Source: Desarmillaria ectypa (taxonomy: Eukaryota > Basidiomycota > Agaricomycetes > Agaricales > Physalacriaceae). Taken from it: 64,000 nucleotides of DNA. Location of the stretch: NCBI GenBank assembly GCA_030407005.1, contig JAUDYN010000003.1, positions 2,232,001 to 2,296,000 on the forward strand, in the 5' to 3' direction. The stretch's first letter is position 1, and each line of letters begins with the position of its first letter. A program made the position numbers and the translations under genes. This document shows, in pieces, positions 35,380 through 47,300 of this stretch. The notes under the pieces were generated by a model that saw only the letters and a program-made list of their open reading frames with translations, was not told where the DNA came from and ran no database searches.

Positions 35380-38300
35380 TCAGTCCTTCGTCATCCTCTG
35401 AGCTCGCTTAGCCAGCTGTTAAAGACCTCGTTAGTACACCGAATGAAATGATAGGAAAAGAACGTGCAGCCGCCGCTAGATCCATTTGGCCTCCCGGGGT
35501 CGTCGAGATACCACCCGAACGTACAGGAGGAGAGGCACCAACGTTGGGTCTAGAAGCTGTCGGAATGGGCGGTTTTTCAGGTATTTTCGGAGCAGGCTTG
35601 GTTGCTACAACGGGGGGTTTGGGTTTGACGGCAATGGGCGGCGGAGCTCTGCCAGCTAACGCACTTGAAGGCCGAGAATTTCCAGGAGAGACATCCGGTG
35701 TCGAGGCCGAAGTCGATGCTTGTTTCTTCCACGGGGTTGCCGACCCGTTTGAAGCTGCCATTCCGGGAAAGACAGAAACAGGTTTGGCTGAGGCATTGGC
35801 TGTTACTGAATGCAATGGGGCCTTGGCTGTTGAGACAGGTGCTTGCTTTGCAACAGGAGCGGAGAACGGGGCTCGGGCTCGCGGAGGAGGGGGTGGTGCA
35901 GGTGCCGCCTTTGGTAATTCCAATTCAAGGTAATTGTATGGCGCCCAGCCCTCAACGCCATCCTTCTTCACTAGCCACCATCCATTATCGTCCTTCTCGA
36001 CTAGTTCAACGAGGTCGTCTTTCTTCAGTGACATTTCACCCTCTTGTCCTTCGAATACAAATTTAGCACGATACATGGGTACTGCTGGGACAGCAGGTGG
36101 AGGCGGAGGAGGTGCGAGAGGTGGCCTTGAACTATTCGACGGTATCACACTGGTGGGAACTGGCTTTGGCTTTGGCTTCGGCTTCGGTGTTGGTGTGGAT
36201 GCAGCAACAGAGACAGGGGAAACAGCAGTGGTATATGCCTTGCCGGGTAAAGCTCGGGCAGTAGGTTTCGGTCTGTTGCCGCTAGGCTTCTAAAAGAAAA
36301 TTCGGTGGTCGGGAGAAGAAGATATAGTTGGCACTTACGGATGGGCCTCCCGCCTTTAAAAGCTTACCCTGAGTGATGGGACGGACGACTCCTGCCTTTC
36401 GCTTGGCTGGAAGTCGCGACAGGCTGCCTGTGGGTTCACCCGAGGGCACGCGTACAGTATGGCTTTTGTATACGTCATTCTTCTTGATGGTCTCGTCTCG
36501 AACTACAGTGATCTGTGCTCGTTTATCCTTCTTCTTCGCATAATCAATTCTAAAATGACATAAGGCGTGCACACACACTTGACACGAAAAAGAACTTACG
36601 TCGGTCCAATGTTCAGAGTAATACTGCCGTGTGTTAATTGCATTAGATTGGCCGCAAGCTCTGTTTTGAAATAACAACTGAAAACTGGGTCACCCTCTTC
36701 TGAAGCATTCACGTTCAAGCACTGTTTGACGGTATGAGAACATCCGGAATCCAGGTATAAGGAAGAGAGTCTTTACCATCCAGTCATCTCTCAGATTGGA
36801 CATAGCAATGCTTTTGATTGTCACCAGTGGAATCTTACGCTCCAAGACATGCTGTACATAACCTTCTTTATTTTGAGCGATAACGATGTGGACAGCTTTC
36901 TGAGTCTGTATCCGATTGATCAGTGCACGGTATGCGCTTGTGGAAATGACAAATTACCACGACGATGAAGCGAGGACTAGGTTTACTTGATTTGCCAAAT
37001 TTCGAGACAAGTATATGTATTTTCCCGCTGAAGGTAACTTCGTCGTCTCGAAAATCATGTTAGTAAGTTTCTGAAAGTCATGGTTACGGGTGTGAGCTTA
37101 CTGCCAATGTTACAAGGAGCCGCCACCTCTGCTCCAAGAGGCCCGCGGCCATTGATATTGAGGTAATCACCCAGAAAGCGCCGATAAGACAGCAAACTGA
37201 ATCGTCTTCGCTCCTTTCTCCCACCAAGAATTTGATGTCCATAATCCCGAACTTGGGCATAAACAAGAGCCTCCTTGTTGTTCTTCCAGAAACGTTGTAT
37301 ACGTCGTGCACATTCATGCTTATAGCGCATGTAATTCCTGAAAGCACGCTGAATACGAGCTGCCATGTTGTGCCAGTACTTATCACGCATCGTTTCGAGT
37401 GCGAAGAGCTAGCAGAGAATGTGTTAGGTATATAGATGGATACCAGCTGAAACAGCCAGACGTACAGTTTCGGGATTTTTGATGAAAGCTTTTGTCACGC
37501 CCATTTGCCATTCATCCTTTGCTATACCGGTATCTTTCAAAATCTGCTCACAACCAGACTTCGAGTCGCCTTGCCAGGTATACTCGCCAGCATATGAAGT
37601 GTTGGGCGAGAGCAGGTAGAACCGTTCCACCATTTTTTGGAATGTGTTACGATATGCAAAACCGGCCCGACGAACACGAATGTTTTCCTGCAAGCCAAGA
37701 TACTTGATCTGGTGCAAGATGGCCTTGACATCATATTCTGAATAGCTACGATTCTGATTGGGCTTGATCGTTCGAATGTAAGACGGCTTCGCCTTCATCA
37801 GATTGTCGACAAGCGCACCAGCGGAAGCCTAGCGCGGTAGTTGAGTATGATTTTTAGGAGCGTAGAAAAAACCTACTTTTATCCTGTCTCCGGCTGTTGG
37901 AGGTCGCTTCTTGCTGTTTGGATCTGGGCGATCTGGAAACAGTGTCTGCAGGAACTGATTGGTGCTAGAAGCAACTAGATCGAGCAAGTCCTTGACAAGT
38001 GAATCCTTGTTCTTGTCTGTCATGCCAGACACATTATACATAACATCACCAGCGTAGTGGCGGACCAAAAACTGCGCTCCTCGTGCTTCGAAGTGGGGAT
38101 TCGACGACAGCATGGAAGTACGCTGTACGAAACTGTTGTCCGCAGCAGCAGGGTCCGCGTGGGCGGTAGCACAGGCGTCATTAAGAGCAGCAAAAATGCC
38201 AGGGGGACGACGTTCTTCAATGAGGTCGCACACAATCTTGTTGTTGAAATACTTGATAGGGGTCCATTTGATCTGCTCGCGAACATATTCTTCTTGCTCG

Positions 38301-40054
38301 GTCTTCAACGTCAATTCAATGAAGATCTGTTGTAGCTTCTCATTGACGTAGTTGATGCAAAGCTGCTCGAAGGAGTTGTCCTGTGGCCGTAAGGAATCAG
38401 CAGGCTAAGAAGAAACGTATTGCGAGATGCAAACCTCGAAGATCTCGAACCCAAAGATGTCCTATGGCAACAAGTATATAAGACGTACTTCAATTATGAA
38501 ACCCAAGGACATACCAGAATGCCAATGACTTGCGATGTTGCCGAGCGGGGTTTCATTGAAACATTGACTCTTGACACGATCCACTCAAAGAGATTGTTGT
38601 AGATTGCTTTCGCAAGTGCATCCCGACCTGAACTCGCTTGAGTAGGATTGAGTGGTACATCGTACACTGAGCCTCGGCGTCCCCCCCGTTGGGTCTCAAC
38701 TATCTTGCTCGTCAAGACCTTGACCACGCTTGCGGCATCGACGTCCATCAAGTATGCAACGAAGTCCGTGACACCTGTGTCGGTAATTTGCGAATTACCG
38801 TCATCCTTCTCTTCAAACTGAACGTTGCCGAGCCATAGTATGATGGCTAGCATGCGAAATATTTCGTTTTGCTCATCTGCATCCAGGCCAATAACGTCCA
38901 TAGCTTTCTGGAATGATGTTAGACTACTCTGGCAAGCCGTGAGCATAATGTCAAAACCTACAATAGTTTCGCTGTAGTCGTGTGCATCATTAATGTCCTG
39001 AACCTCCAGACAATTACTGAGACTTGTATACGCATATGCTTCAGGTCCCTGCAGACCGAACGCCTCTAAGGGTACGGTCAATAGTTCGATTGTCGTAGAC
39101 GAGAGGTCACTCACCGCGTTGCTCACTTGTGGCGGCTTTCGTAAACTGATAGAATATATGGAAATTCCTCTCGTTCTCTACCTGTCCTACAACACGTCCT
39201 TTCTCCAACAGGTAGTTGGTAATCTGAGCACCAATGGGCTCTCCATGAGCGTTGAACATGATTTCTAGGTATTTGCCCTGATAAACTATCAACAGGAGCA
39301 CATTGATTGAGTTGATCGACTTACATGGCGACTTGAATTATTGTTCCGTAACGTCTTCGCACAACCAAAACTTTCCAGCAACGGATTCGTGGCCAGCACC
39401 ATGTCCTTGATCTCCTGAATACTACTGTCCTGTCCTCCGGAAACAGCAGCGATGTACTGCATAATGCGTTTCGCTGCTTCTGTCTTTCCGGCACCGGATT
39501 CTCCTGAGATGATAACACACTGATTCTCGTGATACGCATTCATATTGTAGTAGGCAGATTCGGCGATGCCAAAGACATGGGGAGGAACCTCAAGCCTGTT
39601 CTTTCCCTTATACTTTTGGAGCGTGTCCTCGGAGTATATGCCAAGGTCTAATAGAATGTTGCTTTAGTAACGTCACAACAGGCGAGATGATGAGGAATTA
39701 TCCCAACCGCGGAAAGGATTGACAGAGATCAGCACTGCACCAATATAGGTATAGATTTCAGCATTTGTCCATCGTTTCTGGAGATTCTCGTTGATGCTTT
39801 CATTGCTGATGGTCGTGAGCAGTGTCATGTCGGAAACGCCGACCTGCTTCTTCTTGAAGCCTTCTTTCCAGTCAGCCTGTGACAACCGTCAATAGAGAGT
39901 ATGAATGCTGCGATAATTATAAGCACCTTTGCGACCTTCCCCGTGCCACCACCCTTCTTGGGGGCAGGAGTTACCTTCTTCCCCGCCTTCTTGGATGGTG
40001 CCTACAACAACAGTAAGAAGATATTGAGCGACAGATAACGAGACAGCAGACCAT
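35380..40054 (-). CDS. MYO1: Class I myosin with SH3 tail (fungal Myo3/Myo5 type)
   Basis: Actin motor of endocytic patches and hyphal tips. The first exon appears to be only the ATG at 40052-40054, spliced to APSKKAGKK. The motor starts [16 protein letters not shown], with P-loop [12 protein letters not shown] and switch I NNNSSRHGKY; further exons carry [10 protein letters not shown] and the VRRAGFAYR segment of the converter side. One or two IQ motifs lie near 37380-37270 ([23 protein letters not shown]). The lipid-binding TH1 domain follows, then a Pro-rich TH2 with a Lys-Pro repeat, and the SH3 domain near 36075-35925 ([33 protein letters not shown]). The end reads GGQMDLAAA and either stops at 35408 or, via a GC-AG intron, continues [11 protein letters not shown] to 35380. 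Neither version shows the acidic Arp2/3-binding tail of yeast Myo3/5. The UCS chaperone gene is next upstream. Confidence 0.93.
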
Positions 40055-40287
40055 GTTAGTCGTGCCCTGGTAGTGTGTGGCTCTGTAGAGCACGTATGCG
40101 CGTGAGAGACGGGAATAATAACGGCGTAGTGAGTGTAAATGTTAGAGTGCAAGTGTACAGGGTAATTAGCATTTCGGCCAAAAGCGGTAACAGCCGTGAG
40201 AAGAGTACCGGAATCAGCGCAGCCAAAACTCAGCCTCAGTAAGTACTAAAGCTACAACAATTGCATTCTTGTCATATACAATACACA

Positions 40288-42333
40288 TCATCCTGATTTA
40301 TTGATCAAGTACTGCAAGGCTTCCGCAGCAGGCTGGGTGACTTGGGGATTCGGATTCGTCTTCACAATATTCACCAACGCCTTCGTCAATCCCGCGGTTC
40401 CCGCGTCCTGTAGAATCTCACTAAGAATAGTAGAATCGTCTATATTTGCGAGAATGTTGCGAGCACAGACAACCCCCCGATGAAGTAATCCTGAATGACT
40501 CTCGGCATCCACAGCCTCAGGATCCGTAGAAGGATCAATGAGTTGCGCAAGAATCGGGAATGCGCGATGTCGTTCTCGCTGGAGGTCCAGAAGTGCTTGA
40601 CAAGCTCCTGACTCTGTCGTTACAGTTGCAAGAGCGCCAGAAGCCGCTAGCCTCGTCGGAATATCCTCCACATCTGACAATGCGAGCAAGACTTGGACCT
40701 TTGTCTTCACGCCACTACTGCCGCTCGCGGAGCCCCCATATTGCTGAAAAACTTTCTCGGACCCCGCTATAAGATTGCAGATGAGTTCCATCGATGCTCT
40801 CCGGATCAGAACATGGTCTTCCAGAAGTAATAACTCGACCCTGTTAAGCAGTCCATCCGAGTCGGCTATACGAGAAGCTACTTCTGCGCTGTGGGAAGAC
40901 AAATTGGTAAGAGCCATGAGAATTTCGAATTTTTGTAATAGCAAGGTGGAGGAGTGCTGGAGTGCGAGTGAGAATGGACGAATGATGTCATATATCGCAC
41001 CGTCGTTCGGCCCAAAAACCTGAACTGGAGATGCTGTGATGGCCAATTTTGACAGTGCTTGTATGGATTCAAGATAGGTTGGATCTAGTGCCACGGTTTG
41101 AGTACTAGATGTGGCACGGGACACCGAAAATTTTATGATCTTCAGCAGAACCTTAGCACCGCCGGCTCGAAGAACGTGGCCCCGATTATCTTTGTCTGTC
41201 ACGATGCTAAGCAATGCCTTTCCGATCCCCAATCGTATTCCCTGACTATCCGATGCGGCAAAAGCAGCTGGGAAAACTTCCAAAATGCCATTTGCCATCA
41301 ATTCTTGTATTCTCTCTTTGACTTTCCCATCGTCGTTCAGCGATGAGTCTGCATTCGACTGAGAGTTAACCTTCCCCATACGCCTCAATTTCTCCATCTG
41401 ATTCTGCTCTTCAGTCAGATGTGGTCGATACGCACATAGGTTGGATATGACGAGTATGACGCCGTATACGAGGGAAGACTGTGTTTCTGCGCTGTAGATA
41501 GGTCTGCGTCGAGGTACAGATGCAAAGAGCGCCTTCAAGAAATCTGAATCTTGCGATAGCATTTCCTTGACAACAGGGTCTACGCTCAAATACGCCAATC
41601 CTTCGACGGCATCAGCGATGGAAGAATGGTCGCCACCAGATATAACCATATTTTTCATTGCAACTGCAAGTTCGTCATCCTTTTTGTGAATATGAGTATC
41701 ATTTCCCCCGACCACGTCGGCATTGTCTGAGACATTGCCTCTGGACAGTTTGATGAGGGCTATGGTAGCTGCAGCACGAACAGGTGCACTTTGTGACGGG
41801 CTAGACATGAATTCAAGCCATTTTGTCGTCTGGGGAGGAAGGATGGCTCGACAGGGTTTGTACCCACAGGCCTGACTGAGAAGATGCGCGACGTGAAGAG
41901 ATAGTTCGGTGGATGGATTAAGGTCAACGCTGTCCATAATTAACTCGAGTACACCATCCTGCTGGAATATAGAAGATGCGGATCGCCAGTCCACTTGGAA
42001 CAATGCTGTGAGAAATGAAATCCCAATCAGAAAGTCCTTTTCTGCGGTTTCCTCGAGATGAGGCAGCATTAATGGGGAAAACACTTTTGCTAGTGATTCC
42101 GTTGCCGCCTCCATTTGCTGCCTTTTATTTGTATATCCTTTCCGAACTCCTTGACAAAAGGCTGACAGAACAAGGAAAGCCTTGGATCTGTCATCGGTAG
42201 ACCGAGATGGAAGAAACGCAGATATGAGGTAGGCGAGTTCGTCGGGAAGCAATGGGTCCGTCGATGTCGAATTGGCCATCTTCTTCAGCATGGTGTCCAG
42301 CGAGCCCAGCGTATCATCATCCCGCAATGCCAT
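40288..42333 (-). CDS. UCS-domain myosin chaperone (She4/Rng3/UNC-45 family)
   Basis: Folds and stabilises myosin motor domains together with Hsp90. Single exon, 681 residues, all alpha-helical with armadillo-like repeats and no N-terminal TPR domain, as in fungal She4 and Rng3. Typical segments are LHVAHLLSQACGYKPCRAIL, PVRAAATIALIKLSRG, SIADAVEGLAYLSVDPVVKE and VYGVILVISNLCAYRP. The C-terminal UCS part reads KFEILMALTNLSSHSAEVA, LIRRASMELICNLIAGSEKV and IPTRLAASGALATVTTESGA, closing with QVTQPAAEALQYLINKSG. Length is a little under She4 (about 790). It is tandem with and 233 bp upstream of its expected client gene, the class I myosin, and shares a 101-bp divergent promoter with TRM6. Confidence 0.92.
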   Translation of the reverse strand: MALRDDDTLGSLDTMLKKMANSTSTDPLLPDELAYLISAFLPSRSTDDRSKAFLVLSAFCQGVRKGYTNKRQQMEAATESLAKVFSPLMLPHLEETAEKDFLIGISFLTALFQVDWRSASSIFQQDGVLELIMDSVDLNPSTELSLHVAHLLSQACGYKPCRAILPPQTTKWLEFMSSPSQSAPVRAAATIALIKLSRGNVSDNADVVGGNDTHIHKKDDELAVAMKNMVISGGDHSSIADAVEGLAYLSVDPVVKEMLSQDSDFLKALFASVPRRRPIYSAETQSSLVYGVILVISNLCAYRPHLTEEQNQMEKLRRMGKVNSQSNADSSLNDDGKVKERIQELMANGILEVFPAAFAASDSQGIRLGIGKALLSIVTDKDNRGHVLRAGGAKVLLKIIKFSVSRATSSTQTVALDPTYLESIQALSKLAITASPVQVFGPNDGAIYDIIRPFSLALQHSSTLLLQKFEILMALTNLSSHSAEVASRIADSDGLLNRVELLLLEDHVLIRRASMELICNLIAGSEKVFQQYGGSASGSSGVKTKVQVLLALSDVEDIPTRLAASGALATVTTESGACQALLDLQRERHRAFPILAQLIDPSTDPEAVDAESHSGLLHRGVVCARNILANIDDSTILSEILQDAGTAGLTKALVNIVKTNPNPQVTQPAAEALQYLINKSG

Positions 42334-42434
42334 GGGATATCGAGAGAGAGAGGGAGGAAAAGCGGTACAGGGAAGCGAGGTGGACTTCGGCGACCAAAGG
42401 TGTCAATTTGGCTTTATTCCTCTCCACAAACTTC
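42334..42434. promoter_or_regulatory. Compact bidirectional promoter (UCS chaperone / TRM6)
   Basis: 101 bp between opposed ATG codons. It begins with a purine-rich run (gagagagagggagg near 42345) and ends with a T/C-rich tract before the TRM6 start. No TATA-like box. An ORF that reads through from 42252 into TRM6 is an artefact of the open frame. Confidence 0.55.
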
Positions 42435-44247
42435 ATGGCCGACGTTGACGACGTAATGAGAAACAGTGGAGCCTCGAGCTCTTCGACAACTCACCGGCTG
42501 CCGACCATCCAGACAGGAAACAATGTGCTTCTGAGGCTGCCCAACGGTGATATTCGTGGTGTGAAGGTGGAAAAAGACGCGTACAGTGACCCTTTTTTGC
42601 TACTACCTCTACAATCACATCTGACTCTTTACAGGACGATAACTGTCGGTCGCCTGGGCTCCTTCTTTGCTAATGAGCTGATAGGGCAGCCGTATGGATT
42701 CACCCATGAAATCGTGGATAAAAACCTCAAGATAAAACCTCCTCGCACGTTGCAGGAAGTCGGTAGGATGCCTTTTAATGGACTTGGCTTTGGAAAATCT
42801 GAATAGATTTAGAGGACACGGATGCCACAAATGAGCTAATTAACGATGGCGAATTTGTGCAGCCATTAACCATTGATGAAATTACAGCCTTGAAACAATC
42901 TGGTGTCCATTCATCTGTGAGTAACTTTTGATATTATCATCCCTTAAACTGATTAGGTCGCAGGATATCATCAACAAACAGATTGAGGCGCATGCAAATT
43001 ACTCACTCAAAACGGAGTACAGCAAAGAGAAGTATAAGAAGCGCAAAGAAGCCAAGTCAGGTTTTTCTCCCCGAATACGTCCTTTCAGACGTCTGATACT
43101 TTTTAGATATTCTAAAACATTCACCACTATAGAACCTACACTATTTAATATCTGCGATTACTGGTTTAATAAAGACCAGACCCGCATACGCGACATTCGC
43201 ACAGATACTCTATCGCAGATTCTCAACCTCGCCAACATTAGGCCAGGGGGTCGATATATCGCAGTTGATGATGCGTCCGGACTTATTGTATGTGGTATTC
43301 TGTCTCGCATGGGAGGTAAATTGTGTTTCTATGTCTTCATGACTTCGTCTTTGACCAGCCTATACAGGTGAAGGACGTCTGATTACTATCTGCGACACAG
43401 ATTCGCCTCCGGCATATCCAGTGATGGCGCAAATGAACTTTGACCCGAAATCTGTCAGTGGCGTGCTTTCTTCCCTGAATTGGGCTACATCGCAAGAGGA
43501 CTACACTCCTGGTACGGGAAGGTTAAATGTATCGGCCATTCATGATTTAATTTTTTTAGTTCTCCCTCCATCTGATGTTCCTGCTGAAGAAATAAAGTCT
43601 GAACGTCAGAAAGCTCGTTTAAAGAAACGAAAACTCGTGACCGATGCTCTGACCAGCACTCGCGAGGAATTATTTGCCGGGGAGTTCGATGGGTGGGTCT
43701 CAAATATTCTTCTAGCCTGGAGCATTCTCCTACCCATCTCCCTCCTACAGACTGATCATTGCCAGCGAGTATGATCCATGGCCTATTGTTCAAAAGTTGA
43801 CACCATATATCTCCGGATCTGCGTCGATTGTGGTACAAAGTCCCTACGGCCAAATCCTTGATGACCTTCAAAATGAAATGCGTTCAGTACCATCTTTTCT
43901 TTGCCCCACAGTGACGGAGGGATGGCTTCGTCGCTACCAGGTATATCGACTTCGATTGTTGAGGCGTTTTATACTGAAGATAATTGTCTAGGTACTACCA
44001 GGACGCACACATCCAACTATGATGACGTCTGGGACAGGTGGCTTTTTATTGCATGCCATTAAAGTGTAAGTAACCGTTGTCTTGGAGGATGTTGCTTTCT
44101 GACTTTGTATTAAGATACGATGATCCGGAAGCTTCGGCCGTTGAAACGCACCGTTCCCACAGGAACAAGAAAGCTAAAACGGAACAGTCTGAGGCAGTCA
44201 TCCAAAAAGAATCTGCCCTACTGGACAGCGAAATGGCCGCTGAATGA
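42435..44247 (+). CDS. TRM6: tRNA (adenine-58-N1)-methyltransferase non-catalytic subunit Trm6
   Basis: Partner of Trm61; binds initiator and other tRNAs for m1A58 in the nucleus. Exon 1 gives MADVDDVMRNSG and NNVLLRLPNGDIRGVKV. Later exons give GSFFANELIGQPYGFTHEI, PLTIDEITALKQSG and LKTEYSKEKYKKRKEAK, then YSKTFTTIEPTLFNICDYWF and DTLSQILNLANIRPGGRYIA, the degenerate methyltransferase fold. The C-terminal half has EGRLITICDTDSPPAYPVM, the insertion KARLKKRKLV, LIIASEYDPWPIVQKL and HPTMMTSGTGGFLLHAIKV. It ends in a charged tail with NKKAKTEQ. About ten short introns are needed. Trm6 and Trm61 are paralogues; the presence of GCD10-type N- and C-terminal segments identifies Trm6. Convergent with the sorting nexin gene, 66 bp apart. 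Confidence 0.92.
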
Positions 44248-44313
44248 TTACTGCGAAGACCGTACATTATCACTGGGGTATTATTAAGCTCCATCCGGTT
44301 CGTGATGTATCGT

Positions 44314-47300
44314 TATAGTGTCATATCCGAAGCGGTGCTCGGTGGTGGTAGTGGTGGTAGTATTATTTCAGGAAAGAGAGCAGCAACAATCTAAGCATCA
44401 AGCCATTAGAAAGTCCCACACGAGCAGATGCTGTAAGACTGACCTCGTCGACAACCGTATAGGCTATATGTTGGTTTAATCTTCGGTTCTGTAGGACTGC
44501 AAATATCCGGCGGGCACCGCGGCGAGCATTCGACCGTCCCATGATGTTGGCAGCAAGATCTACACGGAATTGTCAAAACCACGGTATTCGTATTGTCAAG
44601 AGTGAGCGCAGCCTACCGGGAAAGAGGGCGGACAGTTTGCGATTTGCTTCATCTCTAGTTCTCAACCTTTCTTCTGAGGTTCGCGGTACGCCCGGGGGTT
44701 TTAACTTGCCGCCAGGCCACAAGCCATCTCGAAAGGTATTAATGTAAGACAAGAGACGACTTTCTCCTACGAGTGACTTAAAGGTTTCCCGTATTTTTCT
44801 GGATGCTGCGTTAGTGAATTGGCCTCTGGTCAATAGTATACTCACCTTTCGATAGTCCCTCCTAAAACCTGCTGAAGAATTATGACAATAGCTTGTCGAC
44901 GAAGCCAGTTGTTCTGTTTGTTCAGCTCGAATATCGCAAGGATTAAATCACAGATAGGTGCTGTAAAGGTTGAAGTGCTGCTTTCTCCGTCTAAAGGTTT
45001 AAGATCCGCCGACAGTCGTGAAAGCGTAGCTTCGGAAGAACTCTTTCCTGCAGCATCCAACGCCTGAGCAACCAGTTCCTCGTCGTTAACGCCGGAACCA
45101 ACGATACCAACGAATTCAGCGGCTTGACGGGTAAGGCGTTGAATCATGACGTCAAGCATGGATGGTCCGAAGAACATATCGTCAATACTCTCTGCAACAG
45201 AGCGATAAACGTTGCGAACAAGGGCAGTTCCGGAAAAGGCCTGAGGCTTCGAGGTAGAGGGCTGAGTTTGCGATGCCACAAACGGCGAATCGCGAGATAA
45301 AAATGACTTCAGTTCATCGCTCTCACAAACGATAGATATGGCCACGACATTCTACAAAAGGCATATAAACCAAGACTTGATGATGCGACTTTCCAAGTCA
45401 ACTTACTTGAAGGTACTTCTCCAAACCCGTTCGTCGAGCATCCATGAAGTGACCACCCAAAGCAGGGACCAACTTTCCGGGGAAATCTAGAGTCCTGACC
45501 AAGCCATACCTTTCTCGCAACTTGTTGTGCATGTTCAAGAATTCGTTATAACGGCGCGCGACAACCCATCCGGAAGCGAAGGCCCCATCAGGAGCAAGTT
45601 GCTGAACTTCCACGAGATACCGCACCACCATCTTCCCGCCCTCTTCGCCGGTCGTAGAGCTCACGATCGAGACCTTCGTACGGTCAGAAAGAAGACGATT
45701 TGCTGACTCCTGCTGCTCGTACTGAGATTTCTGAAACTGGAGCTCCCGAAGTTCCCGATTCATTGCAGACTTTGACTTCATGAGGAGCCTCAACTCTTGA
45801 GTGTCCCCCGTCAGCTCGGCTTTCTTGATAAGGTTGTCAAGCATAGTATCTTGTGCCTGAAGACTAGTAATTTTGTCGCCTAAGCGAGAAATTTCGTAGG
45901 AAAGCTGAAGGTCACCAGGAGCGGCAAGCTGGAACGACCGATGTTCATCACGAGTGTCATCATGGTGGTCATCTTCGGCTCCATCCAGTTCATCATAATC
46001 ATCAAATACTGCCCTTCGCTTCTGTTTAGTTGAAGAATGCATACTACGATAACTCGATGCGTCATCATGGTGTTCGACACCAGGTGATTTCTCTGAATCA
46101 CCCTCAAGAGCTATGATGTCTGTGAGCGCGGCCTGGATGGCATCCATCCTCTTCTCCTCTGCTTTTTGCTCCTGGTCGTCGGGACCGTCAAACAGCGGCG
46201 CACGGCTAGACTCTGAAGAATCGATAACGGGAGACATCAAGACCTCGATGTTCGATGGTGGCGCGCGAAGAGGAGGTGGAGAACTAGGTCTGCTACGAGA
46301 AGAGCTTCCCGAGCTTGAGCTAGCCGTACGTCGCACGAGATAGCCAGGTGAGGACTCCGAACGCTGTAAGAAGGGGGGCACATGGCCCAAGCCAATTCTG
46401 GATTGGGAGAGCAGCTGATTCGTGGAATAGTTAACCGAGGCATTTTGAACTTGAGGGGATTCCTCAGGCGACATCTTTTTACTGGAAAGGTCGGTATCCT
46501 CGATCACGCGGAACCACAACTCCGTTCGTTCAAATTCCTCAAAATCCTGCTCCATCTCCATTTCTACTTGTTTTTGCGCTGTCATTACACTGCGACGTAC
46601 TCTCTTCTGACTTGCAAGCGAAGGAGTAACCTCGTTCCTGGCGAAGTCACGAATTATGTCCCCATTCTTTTGAGAAATACAAGATAGAGCGGGGTGGGAT
46701 GTGGGACTGGAAAAATAGAGCTCGTAGATCATGGAAATATCTTCTTTTACGGTGATAGCAGTGGTAGGATCTTGTATCGCTTCATCCTCTTCATTCTCTG
46801 AGTCTGAGTCGACAGGTTCAAGAGGATTCTTGAAACTCTCTACTGTCAACCAGAACTGAACCAGAAGTGATCGATGCCTTCGGTCCATGAATTCCATGAG
46901 ATACGAAAGTGAGCTTGGGTTTCGAAGAACATCTCGTAAAGTCAGCCCCGACTTGGAACCTGTCTCCGAGTATGCTGACTGGCGCTAAAAAGAAAAGGTG
47001 TCAGCGAACATCAGGGAACAGATATATGGAATAGAACATACAGAATCTTCCTCTCCACCAAGAACCACGATACGTTCTTCGACTTTACGCTTGGCGGTAT
47101 AAAGTCGGTCAAGGAAAGCAACAACATCTTCGGTCTTCTCTCCGTTGATCCAATCATCCTTTTCGTGATTCGCTATCCAAACATGAGCATCATGTCTTGG
47201 GTTTAAGAGCGAAGCTAACCAAGCAGCATCCTTGTCCTTCTGATCTCACCAACGACGTCATTTTTCAACCTCCGTGCATCGAGCAAGGAGGAGAAACGAC

